NCBI GenBank assembly: GCA_964019425.1
Contig: OZ025794.1
Location: 744,001 to 808,000, forward strand
Length of the DNA: 64,000 nt
Origin: Flectonema sp. DT1601
Taxonomy: Eukaryota; Euglenozoa; Diplonemea; Diplonemida; Diplonemidae
Reading direction: 5' to 3'
Shown here: positions 22,528-33,497 of the stretch, piece after piece
Layout of the letters: every line of letters starts with the position of its first letter
Position numbering within the stretch: the first letter of the stretch is position 1
The notes under the pieces: generated by a model
The model's input: the letters and a program-made list of their open reading frames with translations, nothing else
What the model was told of the DNA's origin: nothing
The model's database searches: none
Program-made: the position numbers and the translations under genes

Positions 22528-24696
22528 TCACGCATTCAGAGAACCTTCAGCTCCCATCACCACAACACTTGACTGACTCTTCTTGTCTTTCTCAAACAAA
22601 GTCAACATCACTTGAGTGAACATGTTCGGTCCCGTGAAGCTCCCCACCGACTTCCACGACAGCGTCCTCTTCGCATCATCCCAAGTGAACAGAGTGGTCT
22701 TCTTCACGTCCTTCAGATAATCATGTGTCTCTCCGTCATCTTCAACGAAACGGAAGCTACCATCAGCTCCTCCGTATACCTGAACATCTAGAGGACCACC
22801 AGGAAGTTGGTCAGTGTACTGCACCAGAGGGCCTAATGGGATCACCGCCCCAGAGCGAGCATACATCGGAATCGTCTCCCACGACGCGTTTTTGAAGGTT
22901 ACTGAAGACTCACTCACTACATTGGTGCTGTTGAATTGATACCAAACTCCTGATGACAACTGAGGAATAATTACTTTAGAATTACCTCCTTGATTAAGGA
23001 TTGGTGCAATCATTAGATGACTACCTACTAGCCACTGCTTGTCCAGATCATTAACTGTTGAGTCACTAGGGAACTCAGCCATTAGGGCTCTGAAAATTGG
23101 AATCTTGTCGTCGTGTTGCTTGTGAGCCAAACTGTAGATCATCGGAACAAATTTATATCTCAAGTTCAACGACACTCGGAATGAAGCAGCCGCCTGGGGT
23201 CCGAAGAGGAATGGAAAGTGAGGTGTGACGGGTTTAGATGAATGGACTCTCATAATTGAGAAGAATGCACTCACTTGATACCATCTAACAATAAGTTCTG
23301 CATTAGAAGCTCCTTTAAAGCCACCAGTGTCACAAGTCACGTAACCCATTCCTGCCAACTGCCACTTCAATAGGTAACCAGGGTGAAGGCTGAGAGCTTC
23401 CCAGGTAGCTTGCTGATCGCCAGTCCAGAACGAAACACCCATTCGCTGCAGACCAGGAGTGTACGCCCTGTTGATAGAGAAGAACCTCTTGTTGTTATCG
23501 TGGGATGCCAACAAGTTGACCTGTGCGAGATTCCAGTTGAAGAAGTTGAAGTACTGAAACTCACCCTCGTCATTCCACCAGAAGTCTACTCCATCGTTAA
23601 GATAGTGAGACATTTCTTTACCGTACCAATCTCTTGCTTCAGGAATCGTGAAATTGATGTTTCTCGCATTCACTCCTGTCCCCGCACTGTTGAGCCAACC
23701 CTTCTGCTTCGCGAACTGGATGAGCTCCGTGTTTCCGAGACGAGGCTTGCGGATGCCACCGAACCTGAGGTGGAACTTGTCGTGGTAGTCTTCAAGTTGC
23801 TTCACAGGTTGAGGGAAGGTGACGCTGTTGTATCCGAAGTCCTCGTACGATGAGTTCCCAGTAGGAGGCAACGAGTAGTCGTTCGTGGTGGTGAACCATC
23901 CAAAGTCAGAAATCCAAGCATCAATAGGCCAGGATTCATTTCTAAAGGTCGTCAACATGGACTCAATATACGACAGGTTGGACCATCCATAACGACAGGC
24001 GAGGAACCCAAAAGCATAACGAGGAATCATTACAGGAGGTCCAGTTAAAGTCCAGTACTGAACCATTCCTTCATCCATAGTCGCTGCAGGCATCAAATAG
24101 AGATCTGATTTGCTGGATCCGAACTTCCAAGTAGTCGAAGAGCTGGCCTCCCATGAGACTGGGTACGAATCACCATTGGTGATAATCCATTCCGGGATGA
24201 CACCCAAAGCTGAGTACTTTCCCGTGCTCCAGTAATGAGGAGTAGTAGTCTCCATGTTGTAAACAAATCCAGTCCCCTTGGTACTCGACAGCCTAGACTC
24301 ATCACTGAGACCACCTCCACTACCGAAGTACTTCAAGTTGGGTTCATTATGAAGGACTATCATGTTTGACTTGTCCATGAGGGTCACTGTTCCGTTTACG
24401 ATGTACTTCGAATTGGAGTCAGTCATTGTAAACTTCGGCCCATCAAATGATATGCTGCCAATATCACTCACGATCGATTGACCGACAACCTTGAAATCCG
24501 GATATTCCATATTCCTGACAACCATCGAAGTATCACAAGGATCTGTATCCTCTCCTTGAGATAGTCCAATCCGAAACCCGGCATTCGTAACAGCAACTTC
24601 CATGAATCCATTCGGTACTTGAACCCTTACTCCATGCTCTTGTTGTTCTAATACAGCTGCTGTGATTAGAATAGAACTAATCACTAAGATACTCAT
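22528..24696 (-). CDS. Secreted GH31 family alpha-glycosidase, copy A
   Basis: 722 residues. The signal peptide is MSILVISSILITAAVLEQQE. A GH31 N-terminal beta domain is followed by the catalytic barrel: PRYAFGFLACRYGWSN, a nucleophile motif WWNDEGE with Asp at about residue 376 (family WxDMxE), acid/base SFWTGDQ with Asp at about 427, DTGGF, and the RW...MRVHS segment. Asn-rich N-x-S/T sites support secretion or a lysosome-like location. GH31 enzymes hydrolyse or transfer alpha-linked glucose, xylose or galactose; the exact substrate cannot be read. The motif WNDE instead of WxDMN suggests a non-classical subgroup. The start lies 12 nt after a TTCTCTTTATTAG acceptor. It is nearly identical to the copy 3505 bp away except around residues 430-490. 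Confidence 0.93.
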   Translation of the reverse strand: MSILVISSILITAAVLEQQEHGVRVQVPNGFMEVAVTNAGFRIGLSQGEDTDPCDTSMVVRNMEYPDFKVVGQSIVSDIGSISFDGPKFTMTDSNSKYIVNGTVTLMDKSNMIVLHNEPNLKYFGSGGGLSDESRLSSTKGTGFVYNMETTTPHYWSTGKYSALGVIPEWIITNGDSYPVSWEASSSTTWKFGSSKSDLYLMPAATMDEGMVQYWTLTGPPVMIPRYAFGFLACRYGWSNLSYIESMLTTFRNESWPIDAWISDFGWFTTTNDYSLPPTGNSSYEDFGYNSVTFPQPVKQLEDYHDKFHLRFGGIRKPRLGNTELIQFAKQKGWLNSAGTGVNARNINFTIPEARDWYGKEMSHYLNDGVDFWWNDEGEFQYFNFFNWNLAQVNLLASHDNNKRFFSINRAYTPGLQRMGVSFWTGDQQATWEALSLHPGYLLKWQLAGMGYVTCDTGGFKGASNAELIVRWYQVSAFFSIMRVHSSKPVTPHFPFLFGPQAAASFRVSLNLRYKFVPMIYSLAHKQHDDKIPIFRALMAEFPSDSTVNDLDKQWLVGSHLMIAPILNQGGNSKVIIPQLSSGVWYQFNSTNVVSESSVTFKNASWETIPMYARSGAVIPLGPLVQYTDQLPGGPLDVQVYGGADGSFRFVEDDGETHDYLKDVKKTTLFTWDDAKRTLSWKSVGSFTGPNMFTQVMLTLFEKDKKSQSSVVVMGAEGSLNA

Positions 24697-26032
24697 TTTG
24701 TTAAATTCTAATAAAGAGAAGACTTGAGGATTTGATCGTCTGTTGCAATCAACAAAAATATACAAAAATACTGATGTCTACGATGATGTCAATATTTTTG
24801 TTCTGCTTTTCCCTGCAACAAAATAAAAAAGAGAGTGAATATCCGACCCCACATCGATACGCTACCGCACAGGTGTTTTTTGACAAGATAACACAAATTT
24901 ATATTGTGCGAAAGAGTACTGGTTTTTTTTCCCTCTTCTTTTTTTTTCTCTCTCTTTCGAACAGAAACCATTATCAGTCACCGTGATCTCAGGGTCATGG
25001 TGTACGATATGTTTGCTACTTCGTTTTTTCTTATATTTCCTCTCACTTCATTTCGTCCTATTCGAAGACCCAAAATCGAACTTTAGGTCACTGAGCATTT
25101 CTTTCATGCATCTGCAGACAAACTTCAAACGAGGTAATCGGCTGTAGCAAAATTCGAGTTGCTACTTAATTTGCGAATAAAATCAAAAAAAGTGATTTGT
25201 GAATCACTTTTCACTACTCACAGACAAAAGTACAGATTATTGAGGAATTCTTTTTTACGTTTATCATAACGTTGAGAGAGAGCGGAAAGAAAATAAAAAA
25301 GAAAAGCCGAAAAACGTAAATATGCATGAAGCAGCTGTTCGCGAGAAAGCCAAGATTGTCTCCTGACTTTGTTATCGCAAATAAACTAAGCTAAAGCCAC
25401 AACTCATCCAAAAGATGAAGGTTGTAATTTTCATAACAATAATTGCTACCTAAAGCGCAGAAAGAAGGTGAAGGGAAAGGTAGGTACAAATCGAAGCCAT
25501 AACAGTCCTTGAGCAGTAATATGCTAACAAGTACGAGAGGCATCGAAAACCAGAACGGGAAAAAAGAAAAAAGTTGCAACTACGTACACAAATGCTATTT
25601 CTTGATTAGGTCAAAAAGTAAAGTTTAAGTAGATTACTCTCACCTTTTTGTCCATTTCTTTTTGAATTCAGCCTTTTGTCTTTGTGTGCAAGAAATACAA
25701 AAGAAAACTACGTAGGAAGATCAGTAAGCTCTTTTGCGGTGATTCCCAAACAAGAAATTTAGAAGAAAATTGAGAAACACGCTTTGCAGAGGGAGGTAAC
25801 TTGATACCGAGGGAGGGAAATATGTTTGCCAATTCCTTTTCCAACTGTTGGTTTGGTTGTAGTTGCGACACAAATGAATCCGCAATGTGACGTACAATAC
25901 GACGACACCGCAGAGAAACGTTAGTTGATATATATGAGAGAGAATCGAAAGGGAAAGACAACAAAATAAATATATTTATTTGATTCCAAGAGTCACATCT
26001 GATTCTTTGAGTTATCAAATAATTGACAACAT
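24697..26032. other. Spacer between the two GH31 copies
   Basis: The 1.3 kb spacer has no counterpart on the far side of either copy, so the duplication block covers the coding sequence plus about 30 bp of 3' flank. No gene is seen; the frames at 25391-25579 and 25668-26036 lack support. A strong hairpin lies at 25188-25211. Confidence 0.65.
25188..25211 (-). other. Perfect hairpin with a T-rich 3' flank on the minus strand
   Basis: AGTGATT and AATCACT pair around a TGTG loop and extend by AAA/TTT to 10 bp. On the minus strand the stem is followed by TTTGATTTTATT. It lies between the GH31 genes; a processing or stability element is possible, function unproven. Confidence 0.45.
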
Positions 26033-28201
26033 TCACGCGTTCAGAGAACCTTCAGCTCCCATCACCACAACACTCGACTGACTCTTCTTGTCTTTCTCAA
26101 ACAAAGTCAACATCACTTGAGTGAACATGTTCGGTCCTGTGAAGCTCCCCACCGACTTCCACGACAGCGTCCTCTTCGCATCATCCCAAGTGAACAGAGT
26201 GGTCTTCTTCACGTCCTTCAGATAATCATGTGTCTCTCCGTCATCTTCAACGAAACGGAAGCTACCATCAGCTCCTCCGTATACCTGAACATCTAGAGGA
26301 CCACCAGGAAGTTGGTCAGTGTACTGCACCAGAGGGCCTAATGGGATCACCGCCCCAGAGCGAGCATACATCGGAATCGTCTCCCACGACGCGTTTTTGA
26401 AGGTTACTGAAGACTCACTCACTACATTGGTGCTGTTGAATTGATACCAAACTCCTGATGACAACTGAGGAATAATTACTTTAGAATTACCTCCTTGATT
26501 AAGGATTGGTGCAATCATTAGATGACTACCTACTAGCCACTGCTTGTCCAGATCATTAACTGTTGAGTCACTAGGGAACTCAGCCATTAGGGCTCTGAAA
26601 ATTGGAATCTTGTCGTCGTGTTGCTTGTGAGCCAAACTGTAGATCATCGGAACAAATTTATATCTCAAGTTCAACGACACTCGGAATGAAGCAGCCGCCT
26701 GGGGTCCGAAGAGGAATGGAAAGTGAGGTGTGACAGTATTTGTTGAATGAACTCTCATGACTGACATGAATGCGCTCACTTGATACCAACGAGCAAGAAG
26801 CTCGGTATCCGAGGAACCTCTGAAGCCACCAGTGTCACAAGTCACGTAACCCATTCCTGCCAACTGCCACTTCAATAGGTAACCAGGGTGAAGGTTCAAC
26901 GCTTCCCAACTTGACTGCTGATCGCCAGTCCAGAACGAAACACCCATTCGTTGCAGACCAGGAGTGTACGCCCTGTTGATAGAGAAGAACCTCTTGTTGT
27001 TATCGTGGGATGCCAACAAGTTGACCTGTGCGAGATTCCAGTTGAAGAAGTTGAAGTACTGAAACTCACCCTCGTCATTCCACCAGAAGTCTACTCCATC
27101 GTTAAGATAGTGAGACATTTCTTTACCGTACCAATCTCTTGCTTCAGGAATCGTGAAATTGATGTTTCTCGCATTCACTCCTGTCCCCGCACTGTTGAGC
27201 CAACCCTTCTGCTTCGCGAACTGGATGAGCTCCGTGTTTCCGAGACGAGGCTTGCGGATGCCACCGAACCTGAGGTGGAACTTGTCGTGGTAGTCTTCAA
27301 GTTGCTTCACAGGTTGAGGGAAGGTGACGCTGTTGTATCCGAAGTCCTCGTACGATGAGTTCCCAGTAGGAGGCAACGAGTAGTCGTTCGTGGTGGTGAA
27401 CCATCCAAAGTCAGAAATCCAAGCATCAATAGGCCAGGATTCATTTCTAAAGGTCGTCAACATGGACTCAATATACGACAGGTTGGACCATCCATAACGA
27501 CAGGCGAGGAACCCAAAAGCATAACGAGGAATCATTACAGGAGGTCCAGTTAAAGTCCAGTACTGAACCATTCCTTCATCCATAGTCGCTGCAGGCATCA
27601 AATAGAGATCTGATTTGCTGGATCCGAACTTCCAAGTAGTCGAAGAGCTGGCCTCCCATGAGACTGGGTACGAATCACCATTGGTGATAATCCATTCCGG
27701 GATGACACCCAAAGCTGAGTACTTTCCCGTGCTCCAGTAATGAGGAGTAGTAGTCTCCATGTTGTAAACAAATCCAGTCCCCTTGGTACTCGACAGCCTA
27801 GACTCATCACTGAGACCACCTCCACTACCGAAGTACTTCAAGTTGGGTTCATTATGAAGGACTATCATGTTTGACTTGTCCATGAGGGTCACTGTTCCGT
27901 TTACGATGTACTTCGAATTGGAGTCAGTCATTGTAAACTTCGGCCCATCAAATGATATGCTGCCAATATCACTCACGATCGATTGACCGACAACCTTGAA
28001 ATCCGGATATTCCATATTCCTGACAACCATCGAAGTATCACAAGGATCTGTATCCTCTCCTTGAGATAGTCCAATCCGAAACCCGGCATTCGTAACAGCA
28101 ACTTCCATGAATCCATTCGGTACTTGAACCCTTACTCCATGCTCTTGTTGTTCTAATACAGCTGCTGTGATTAGAATAGAACTAATCACTAAGATACTCA
28201 T
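26033..28201 (-). CDS. Secreted GH31 family alpha-glycosidase, copy B
   Basis: 722 residues, the same length and frame as copy A: signal peptide, nucleophile WWNDEGE, acid/base WTGDQ. By eye the two genes differ by only a few bases outside two short blocks (about 26738-26831 and 26894-26915). Those encode QQSSWEALNLHP and GFRGSSDTELLARW up to HSTNTVTP, instead of QQATWEALSLHP and GFKGASNAELIVRW up to HSSKPVTP. The block sits just after the acid/base Asp and around the conserved RW...R.H segment that shapes the substrate pocket. The acceptor before ATG (TTTCCTTTCTTAG) differs from copy A, so 5' flanks are not shared. The pattern points to gene conversion that left a divergent island, or to selection for a second specificity. 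Confidence 0.93.
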   Translation of the reverse strand: MSILVISSILITAAVLEQQEHGVRVQVPNGFMEVAVTNAGFRIGLSQGEDTDPCDTSMVVRNMEYPDFKVVGQSIVSDIGSISFDGPKFTMTDSNSKYIVNGTVTLMDKSNMIVLHNEPNLKYFGSGGGLSDESRLSSTKGTGFVYNMETTTPHYWSTGKYSALGVIPEWIITNGDSYPVSWEASSSTTWKFGSSKSDLYLMPAATMDEGMVQYWTLTGPPVMIPRYAFGFLACRYGWSNLSYIESMLTTFRNESWPIDAWISDFGWFTTTNDYSLPPTGNSSYEDFGYNSVTFPQPVKQLEDYHDKFHLRFGGIRKPRLGNTELIQFAKQKGWLNSAGTGVNARNINFTIPEARDWYGKEMSHYLNDGVDFWWNDEGEFQYFNFFNWNLAQVNLLASHDNNKRFFSINRAYTPGLQRMGVSFWTGDQQSSWEALNLHPGYLLKWQLAGMGYVTCDTGGFRGSSDTELLARWYQVSAFMSVMRVHSTNTVTPHFPFLFGPQAAASFRVSLNLRYKFVPMIYSLAHKQHDDKIPIFRALMAEFPSDSTVNDLDKQWLVGSHLMIAPILNQGGNSKVIIPQLSSGVWYQFNSTNVVSESSVTFKNASWETIPMYARSGAVIPLGPLVQYTDQLPGGPLDVQVYGGADGSFRFVEDDGETHDYLKDVKKTTLFTWDDAKRTLSWKSVGSFTGPNMFTQVMLTLFEKDKKSQSSVVVMGAEGSLNA

Positions 28202-28838
28202 TTTGTTGAAACCTAAGAAAGGAAAGAAATAGTAATTCCTCACAACCAGTCAATACTTGTCTTAAGAGAGTGATGATACTGAGCCACTCGTCACTCATCA
28301 TTAAGTAATTGATTTCATATTGTGTTGATCAACCTGAGAGGGAATGATACATTTAAAAAGGAATTCTACTTTCTTTAGAGCCTGTTGGCTGATTATTGTT
28401 TCCTAAACACTACACTAGGAAGACACTGCTGACAACAAGCAGCAGGTGACATAATTCCTATAACGTAAAGAACACTTACTAAGTTTGTTACAGTGACTTC
28501 GGTGGTCGTTCCGGTAAACACCTAGAGCGCGTTCAGCCCCAATGAAGGAGCCTAATAGCAGGGCTCCATTACCACCATTAATAGAGCACAAGTGATACAA
28601 CGGGTTGTAATCTTCAAAAAAGGATAACCCCCCCCCCAGTACGGGAGCTATAACTAATCACTTTTTGCAACGGAAGCAAAATAACGACTCATTTCATATT
28701 GAGAGTCCTCATCCATAGTTTTAGCTTCACTCTAACCAGATAATGAAGAAAGATGATCTCTACTACAGGAATACATCAGACTATTGAAGTTCTGATTGCT
28801 GTCTATAATAACACAATAAGATAATTACTAAATAATAA
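28202..28838. other. Intergenic region between GH31 copy B and the mitochondrial-like gene
   Basis: No gene supported. It includes a C10 run near 28630 and a small GC-richer patch near 28500-28600 with a GGAGCC/GGCTCC pairing on the minus strand. I see no recognisable RNA family there. Confidence 0.55.
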
Positions 28839-30697
28839 TTAGTATGTACTTGGTGAACTCTTAAGTACATCTTGGTATTGTTTATTTGGATTATCCATTG
28901 GTGCATATGAACCAGTTCGAGTAAAGTTAGATTGAAAGAAACCATCAACTTGACGGAACTGACCAGAGTAGTTCTTACCACGAGGATACCACGGAGCTTG
29001 AGTTTTCTTTGGTAAATGTGGTCTGCTGTGTTTGTCTTGAGGAGGTCTGTAGGAGAATGCAAAGTCAGGTCTGTTGTAGGTGTGCTCATCGAAGTCATAC
29101 CAGTGATCGATTTCAGACTTCTTGGCTGTTCGCATAGTACCATCAGGTTGTCTTACAATGAATCTTCTTCTCTTTGGATTCTCTGGTCTTAAATCATGAG
29201 TCCATTCCTCTTCACCAACATTGTTTGACATTTCAGCAAATACCCAATTAGTATCAGATCTGTTTGACTTTGTGTATGCTTCACTCAACCACGACTTATC
29301 ATCATCAATTTGATAAACAGGTTGTAAATACTTAGACATATCATTAAGGTCAGGATATGCTTCATTGTAGTATTCATAATTATCTCCCCAAAAGTCTCTC
29401 CTATCCTCCTCTGTTTCTAAGAAACGATAAGGATCGTCTACCTCATTAATATGAGTATAGGTTACTTCTTTGTGTCTGAGGTATTCTTTAAATAAGCTTT
29501 TATCACTCATGAATGATGTTCGAGGTTTTTGAACGAAATCTGGTACTAGTGATCCAAGACGTCTATTCATGGAGAGATTCTCATGCATAAAAAGACGATT
29601 TCTTAAATTTCTGTCAGGTTCGATTCCCTGTTCGTATGCTGCTGCTTCTGCTTGTTTACAGATTGTTTCTTTTACTTCTTGAAGTCCTAATCCATACATT
29701 CTAGCAAGTCTCTCTGGAGGCCATCTCTCAGGTGATCTGGTGTAGAGTTGATAAATCTCAGGTCCACATTTATGCTGAACCATTTTATCAGCCAAGACCT
29801 TATCTTGAAGCTCTTCCTTTGCAATGTATGCTAACTTCGGAGGTAAATCTCTGAATGGGTCCATTAAGTCTCGAACGTTAGCTGCTTCTTTACTGAATTT
29901 TGCTAATCTGTTCATTACCGCGACCTCTTTAAAAACTGCTTCCCTCTCACCTTCTTCTCTAATCAAATCAATCAGTCCCTGAGGATCCTCTCTGTACCAA
30001 AAGAGCATGTGGAGGTAGTAATCTTCTTTTGTAAAATCCGCACCTTTCGCGACATCTCCGATTTTCACGTTGAGAATTTTGTCAAGAAGGCGATCTTTGA
30101 TGAGCATCTTTTCATCCTGGTCGAGCATCTTCTTACCTGATTTAGTTGTTTTTCATATTGATTAATATTTTATTTTATTGATATTCTTTTGGTTAAGAAA
30201 TCATACCTTTCCAAGAGACTTTTAGTAAGTCAGTTATATGCTTATCTTCTTCAAACAGCGAAGGGTGGTTGGGTAGCAGCATTCGATCGTCATAGCGAGG
30301 GACTCTGTTTAGTACATTTGTTATAAATAATAAAATACAATCTCAATAACATGAATAAGGGTACATACGTAGCGTATTCATGTGTCTTATGAACCCATCT
30401 AGCATATGAATTCATCCAATATGGACGTACTCTAACGACCTTTCGTAGTTGGCCAGCGTCTACGGGGAATAGAAGCTCCCAGAGATCATCTTCTTCTCCA
30501 GCTCGGTATTCTTCATTTTGAACTCTCCAAAGACGACTGTCGAATTTATTTTTCTGAACTTCAGCATCTCCCGGAATACCCCAATCAAAAGTACTTCTCT
30601 TTTCGTGTTCTACGAAAGGTCCGTACGGATCGCCTCGAACAAATTTTGCGCACCATCTTCGTTGGATGGAACGACAGTTCCGCATTTGCCCCGGCAT
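28839..30697 (-). CDS. Three-exon protein, putative mitochondrial translation-related
   Basis: Exons 30697-30369, 30304-30207 and 30136-28839, with introns of 64 and 70 bp (GTATGT and GTATGA donors). Splicing gives a continuous frame: ...HEYA|TVPRYDDRML... and ...KVSWKG|KKMLDQDEK. The product is about 574 residues, rich in Trp, Tyr, Arg and Asp. A segment SPERWPPERLARMYGLGLQE is a helix-turn-helix-like motif resembling that in neugrin/mS45-type mitochondrial proteins. The tail is basic (ENPKRRRFIVRQPDGTMRT). A mitoribosome or mitochondrial RNA role is an inference; the N-terminus (RNCRSIQRRWCAKF) is basic, as import signals often are. The start ATG is 5 nt after a TTTATTTTCCAG acceptor. Confidence 0.8.
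30137..30206 (-). other. Intron 2 of the putative mitochondrial protein gene
   Basis: A 70 bp GTATGA...CTAAATCAG intron; the splice restores K-V-S-W-K-G-K-K-M-L-D-Q. Reading through reaches a stop within the intron. Confidence 0.85.
30305..30368 (-). other. Intron 1 of the putative mitochondrial protein gene
   Basis: A 64 bp GTATGT...TACTAAACAG intron between codons E-Y-A-T; TACTAA lies close to the acceptor. Confidence 0.85.
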
Positions 30698-31208
30698 CGT
30701 CACCTGGAAAATAAATAAAATGCAAACTTAACTAACAGTTCGGACTAAAATTGATCGTAAATTATAGTATCTGTTTTCGATAATTGTCTGTACAAAGTAG
30801 GATCGGATTATTCATTTTTTTATGCACAGATGGGATTTCTTACTTTACTTCTGCGTGGAAGGGGGGGAGTCGTAATGGTTACAATTTGTTTAACGGCACC
30901 CCTTTTTTTTAATATTATTTTAATGACGAGAAGCAACACTGACGGTACTCAGTCGCTGCCCAAACTGGTCGAATACAAATTTTAAAAAAGATGGTGAGAA
31001 CTCTGACTTCTCCAACACAGTTAATTCTTTAAACCTTTTTTTTTTTTTTTTTTTTTTTTTTGAATTCTTTTTCTCAGTCGCAACAGCGCAGCTGATACTA
31101 CCGCTGCGACAACACATTCCAATATTCTATTTTTTTTTTATTTTTTTTTTTAAAAAACTTTTTACTTCTGTGGTTTCCTTATTAAGAAGCTTTTTTTTTT
31201 TTCCTTTT
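30698..31208. other. Intergenic region with T and A tracts
   Basis: Holds the acceptor of the downstream gene and a 23-base T run near 31040. No gene seen. Confidence 0.6.
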
Positions 31209-31454
31209 CTACAAAAATTTCGCAAGTCTAACTTTGCTACCTGAATCCGTTACCGAAATTTGCCAAATAAGTGTTCCCTTAATGATAGTAACAACAGCAA
31301 CAAAGATATAACTAATCAACCCGTGGGTGGAGGAGTAATAACTTGATACTGTAATTAAATATAAAAGCAACTTGAAACTGGCTAACACTAACATAAGTTT
31401 CGGCCAAACCTCGTTGCATACAAAAGACCAACAGTGGTATCGATAAAATTCCAT
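31209..31454 (-). CDS. Possible small membrane protein (81 aa)
   Basis: A frame beginning at an internal ATG (MEFYRYHCWSFVCNEVWPKL) contains two hydrophobic helices (LMLVLASFKLLLYLITV, then LISYIFVAVVTIIKGTLIW) and a short basic tail. A TTTGTTTGCAAATAG acceptor lies about 75 nt upstream, and the frame is open back to it. Two membrane helices in a 246 bp frame are more than expected by chance in such AT-rich DNA, but no family is recognised. Confidence 0.4.
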   Translation of the reverse strand: MEFYRYHCWSFVCNEVWPKLMLVLASFKLLLYLITVSSYYSSTHGLISYIFVAVVTIIKGTLIWQISVTDSGSKVRLAKFL

Positions 31455-31704
31455 ACATGCTGTCGAATATGGGGATTCGGGGCAGGTGTAGCCCGTTACA
31501 GTTTTTAAATTATTATTATCTATTTGCAAACAAATAAACTCAACATAGATACTAAAACGTAAATATAAAAAGAGAAAAAAACCAATGTAAAAGTAAAAAT
31601 AAAATACCATTTACTGGTTCGTAGCACACTACCAGTGGAGCACGGGGGTGGGAGGTGGTTTTTTTTTTTTTAAACTGCTCGCAACTACAATTCTAAAAAA
31701 AGCC

Positions 31705-31821
31705 TCAGATAGGCATTGATGCTCTGACATCTATTGAAGCTAGTGCTAACAAGGATTGCTTCTCACACGTATCAAAGATTCTAACCGCTCCATCAACACC
31801 TGTCTTGCTAATGTGCTTCAT
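31705..31821 (-). CDS. Possible 38-codon ORF, or last exon of the MIB-like gene
   Basis: MKHISKTGVDGAVRIFDTCE and a further 18 residues end with TGA. Residue make-up looks coding rather than random. It could be a tiny gene after a TTTTATTGCTTATGAAG acceptor, or a terminal exon of the 31870-33292 gene through a splice at its last codon. No decisive evidence. Confidence 0.3.
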   Translation of the reverse strand: MKHISKTGVDGAVRIFDTCEKQSLLALASIDVRASMPI

Positions 31822-31869
31822 AAGCAATAAAACAAACAACAAATGAGATGGAAAATAGTTTTCCTATTC

Positions 31870-33292
31870 TCAACGATCATAATCAAGAGAACGAGGTAGC
31901 GTATGCGGTATTTCCGCAGAAAGCGATGAGTGTGGTGGCGGAGGTGGAAGGTTATTACCCCTTTGATACATACGAGGGGTTATAGCGCCTTTGGTACGAG
32001 GAGTTGGATTTCTGTGTTGGTGGAATTTGATTTTTATTTCTACTACGTAATTAAAAAGAAACCATCAGAAAGAAAACATACGCCTGATGAGAGTAGCAGC
32101 GTTCGTAACGTTTGGCAATCCCGTTGATCTTTGCAGAGCCGACAGAGACGTCTTTTGCTTTTCGGCCGTTTGACTTCAGAGACTGAGATCGAACGATCTT
32201 TCTATCACCACCAGTGATCGTTGAAAGAGGTGAGCCTACTCTACTTGGTATATTAACTCCTGGTGATACAGATCTTAAGTTTGGTCGATAACTAGCTGGT
32301 CGATTAGACTGTCGAGAAGGAGGAGTCACAGCGCGTCTCATACCAGCGGAAGCTCCGTAACGAGATGATGAGGGAGGTGTTGTTGACCTTCCTCTATTAC
32401 CTCCCCTTCTTCCAGATCTCCCTGAGTCTCTTCCTGAGTCTGGTTGTCTTTCTCTCAACAGTCGGAAGTCTAGCAGTGGCGGCTCTCTCGGTTTCGCTTC
32501 TTCACCAATTTCAGTTTTCAATTTGTTTATCAAAGCCTGTTGTTCAGAAACCTTTTCCTCAAGTTGCCTGCAGTGTTTTGTTAACTCTCCGTGTTCCTTC
32601 TTGCCTGTCACTTTGAAGTCGCAGGCGTTTTCGAGTTGCATGCGAAGGTCATCATTTTCTGTTCGGATGAGTCGAATGACTTCGTGAAGTGCATCGTCTC
32701 CGTACTTTGCACCGTCTTCAAGACGAGTAACTTCTACACGTCTTTCTTCCATCATTTGGTCGACGAGTTTTGACGCTCTTGAAATCTCTCGCTCCTGTTC
32801 AACGATTCTCTTAATGTATTGTACATCACTCATACGAGTAGTACTTCCTCCAGCTAATAGTGTTGCGTCTCCGTCTAGTAATTGAGAGCAACGTTTTGTT
32901 TCAGTGACAACTGCTTCAATAACTCCTTTTATGTTCTGTGGGTTAGTTGCAGCGATAGCTTCCAAAGGTTCTGTTCTAGCATCGGGTATTAAAGACTTCA
33001 ATACAGCTGCTGCAATTGTACCAGGTGAAGGGTCTTCATCAACAGATGTATCCCAGGCTTTTGAAATAGCATCGATTGGGTACCAGTATTTGTGTCCGTC
33101 ATCGAATCCAATTTGAATACATCCCAAATCCTCTCTCTCTTCAATGATCTCACCAACTATTCCACAATGTGTTTCATAAACATCATCCCAGTCAGGTAAC
33201 GGTCCTCCTTTTGAAAAGCAAAGCGCGTCAACCAACTTCTTTACTTGAGCGACATTGGCAACTACTTGCCCGCGAACCTTCTCTTCCGGCAT
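31870..33292 (-). CDS. SH3/MIB-like and coiled-coil protein with Arg/Ser-rich tail
   Basis: Two exons, 33292-32082 and 32011-31870; splicing replaces a hydrophobic read-through tail with a Pro-rich end (PRTKGAITPRMYQRGNNLPP). Residues about 30-80 (LPDWDDVYETHCGIVGEIIE, then IGFDDGHKYWYPIDAIS) are beta-rich, resembling MIB/HERC2 or SH3-like barrels. Residues about 150-265 are coiled coil (EREISRASKLVDQMMEERRV, then EKVSEQQALINKLKTEIGEE). The rest is Arg/Gly/Ser/Pro-rich with SP and TP sites, likely disordered and phosphorylated. The start is 10 nt after a TTATTCTCCAG acceptor. Function unknown; microtubule or scaffold roles would suit the architecture but are not shown. Confidence 0.8.
32012..32081 (-). 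other. Intron of the MIB-like gene
   Basis: A 70 bp GTATGT...CCAACACAG intron; the splice keeps an open frame of 47 further codons to TGA at 31870. Confidence 0.7.
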
Positions 33293-33497
33293 GGACCCCT
33301 ACCTGGAGAATAAGATGAGTTGACTGAAAACAAAACAACAATACTGCAATCATATAGATGCGTAAACTAACAATTGTACGTATCCGAGAAGACTATATTG
33401 TATTTGAGTTGCGTACCTACCACATCTCATCTGAACAAAAACTACTTTGGAGAAAGCTCTTGTGGTTGAACGTTGCAAACAACAGATTGCACGTATA

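Noticed and set aside
23383-23853. Plus-strand 156-codon frame inside GH31 copy A (and its twin at 26951-27358)
   Set aside because: Antisense shadow of a clear glycosidase frame; no acceptor before its ATG.
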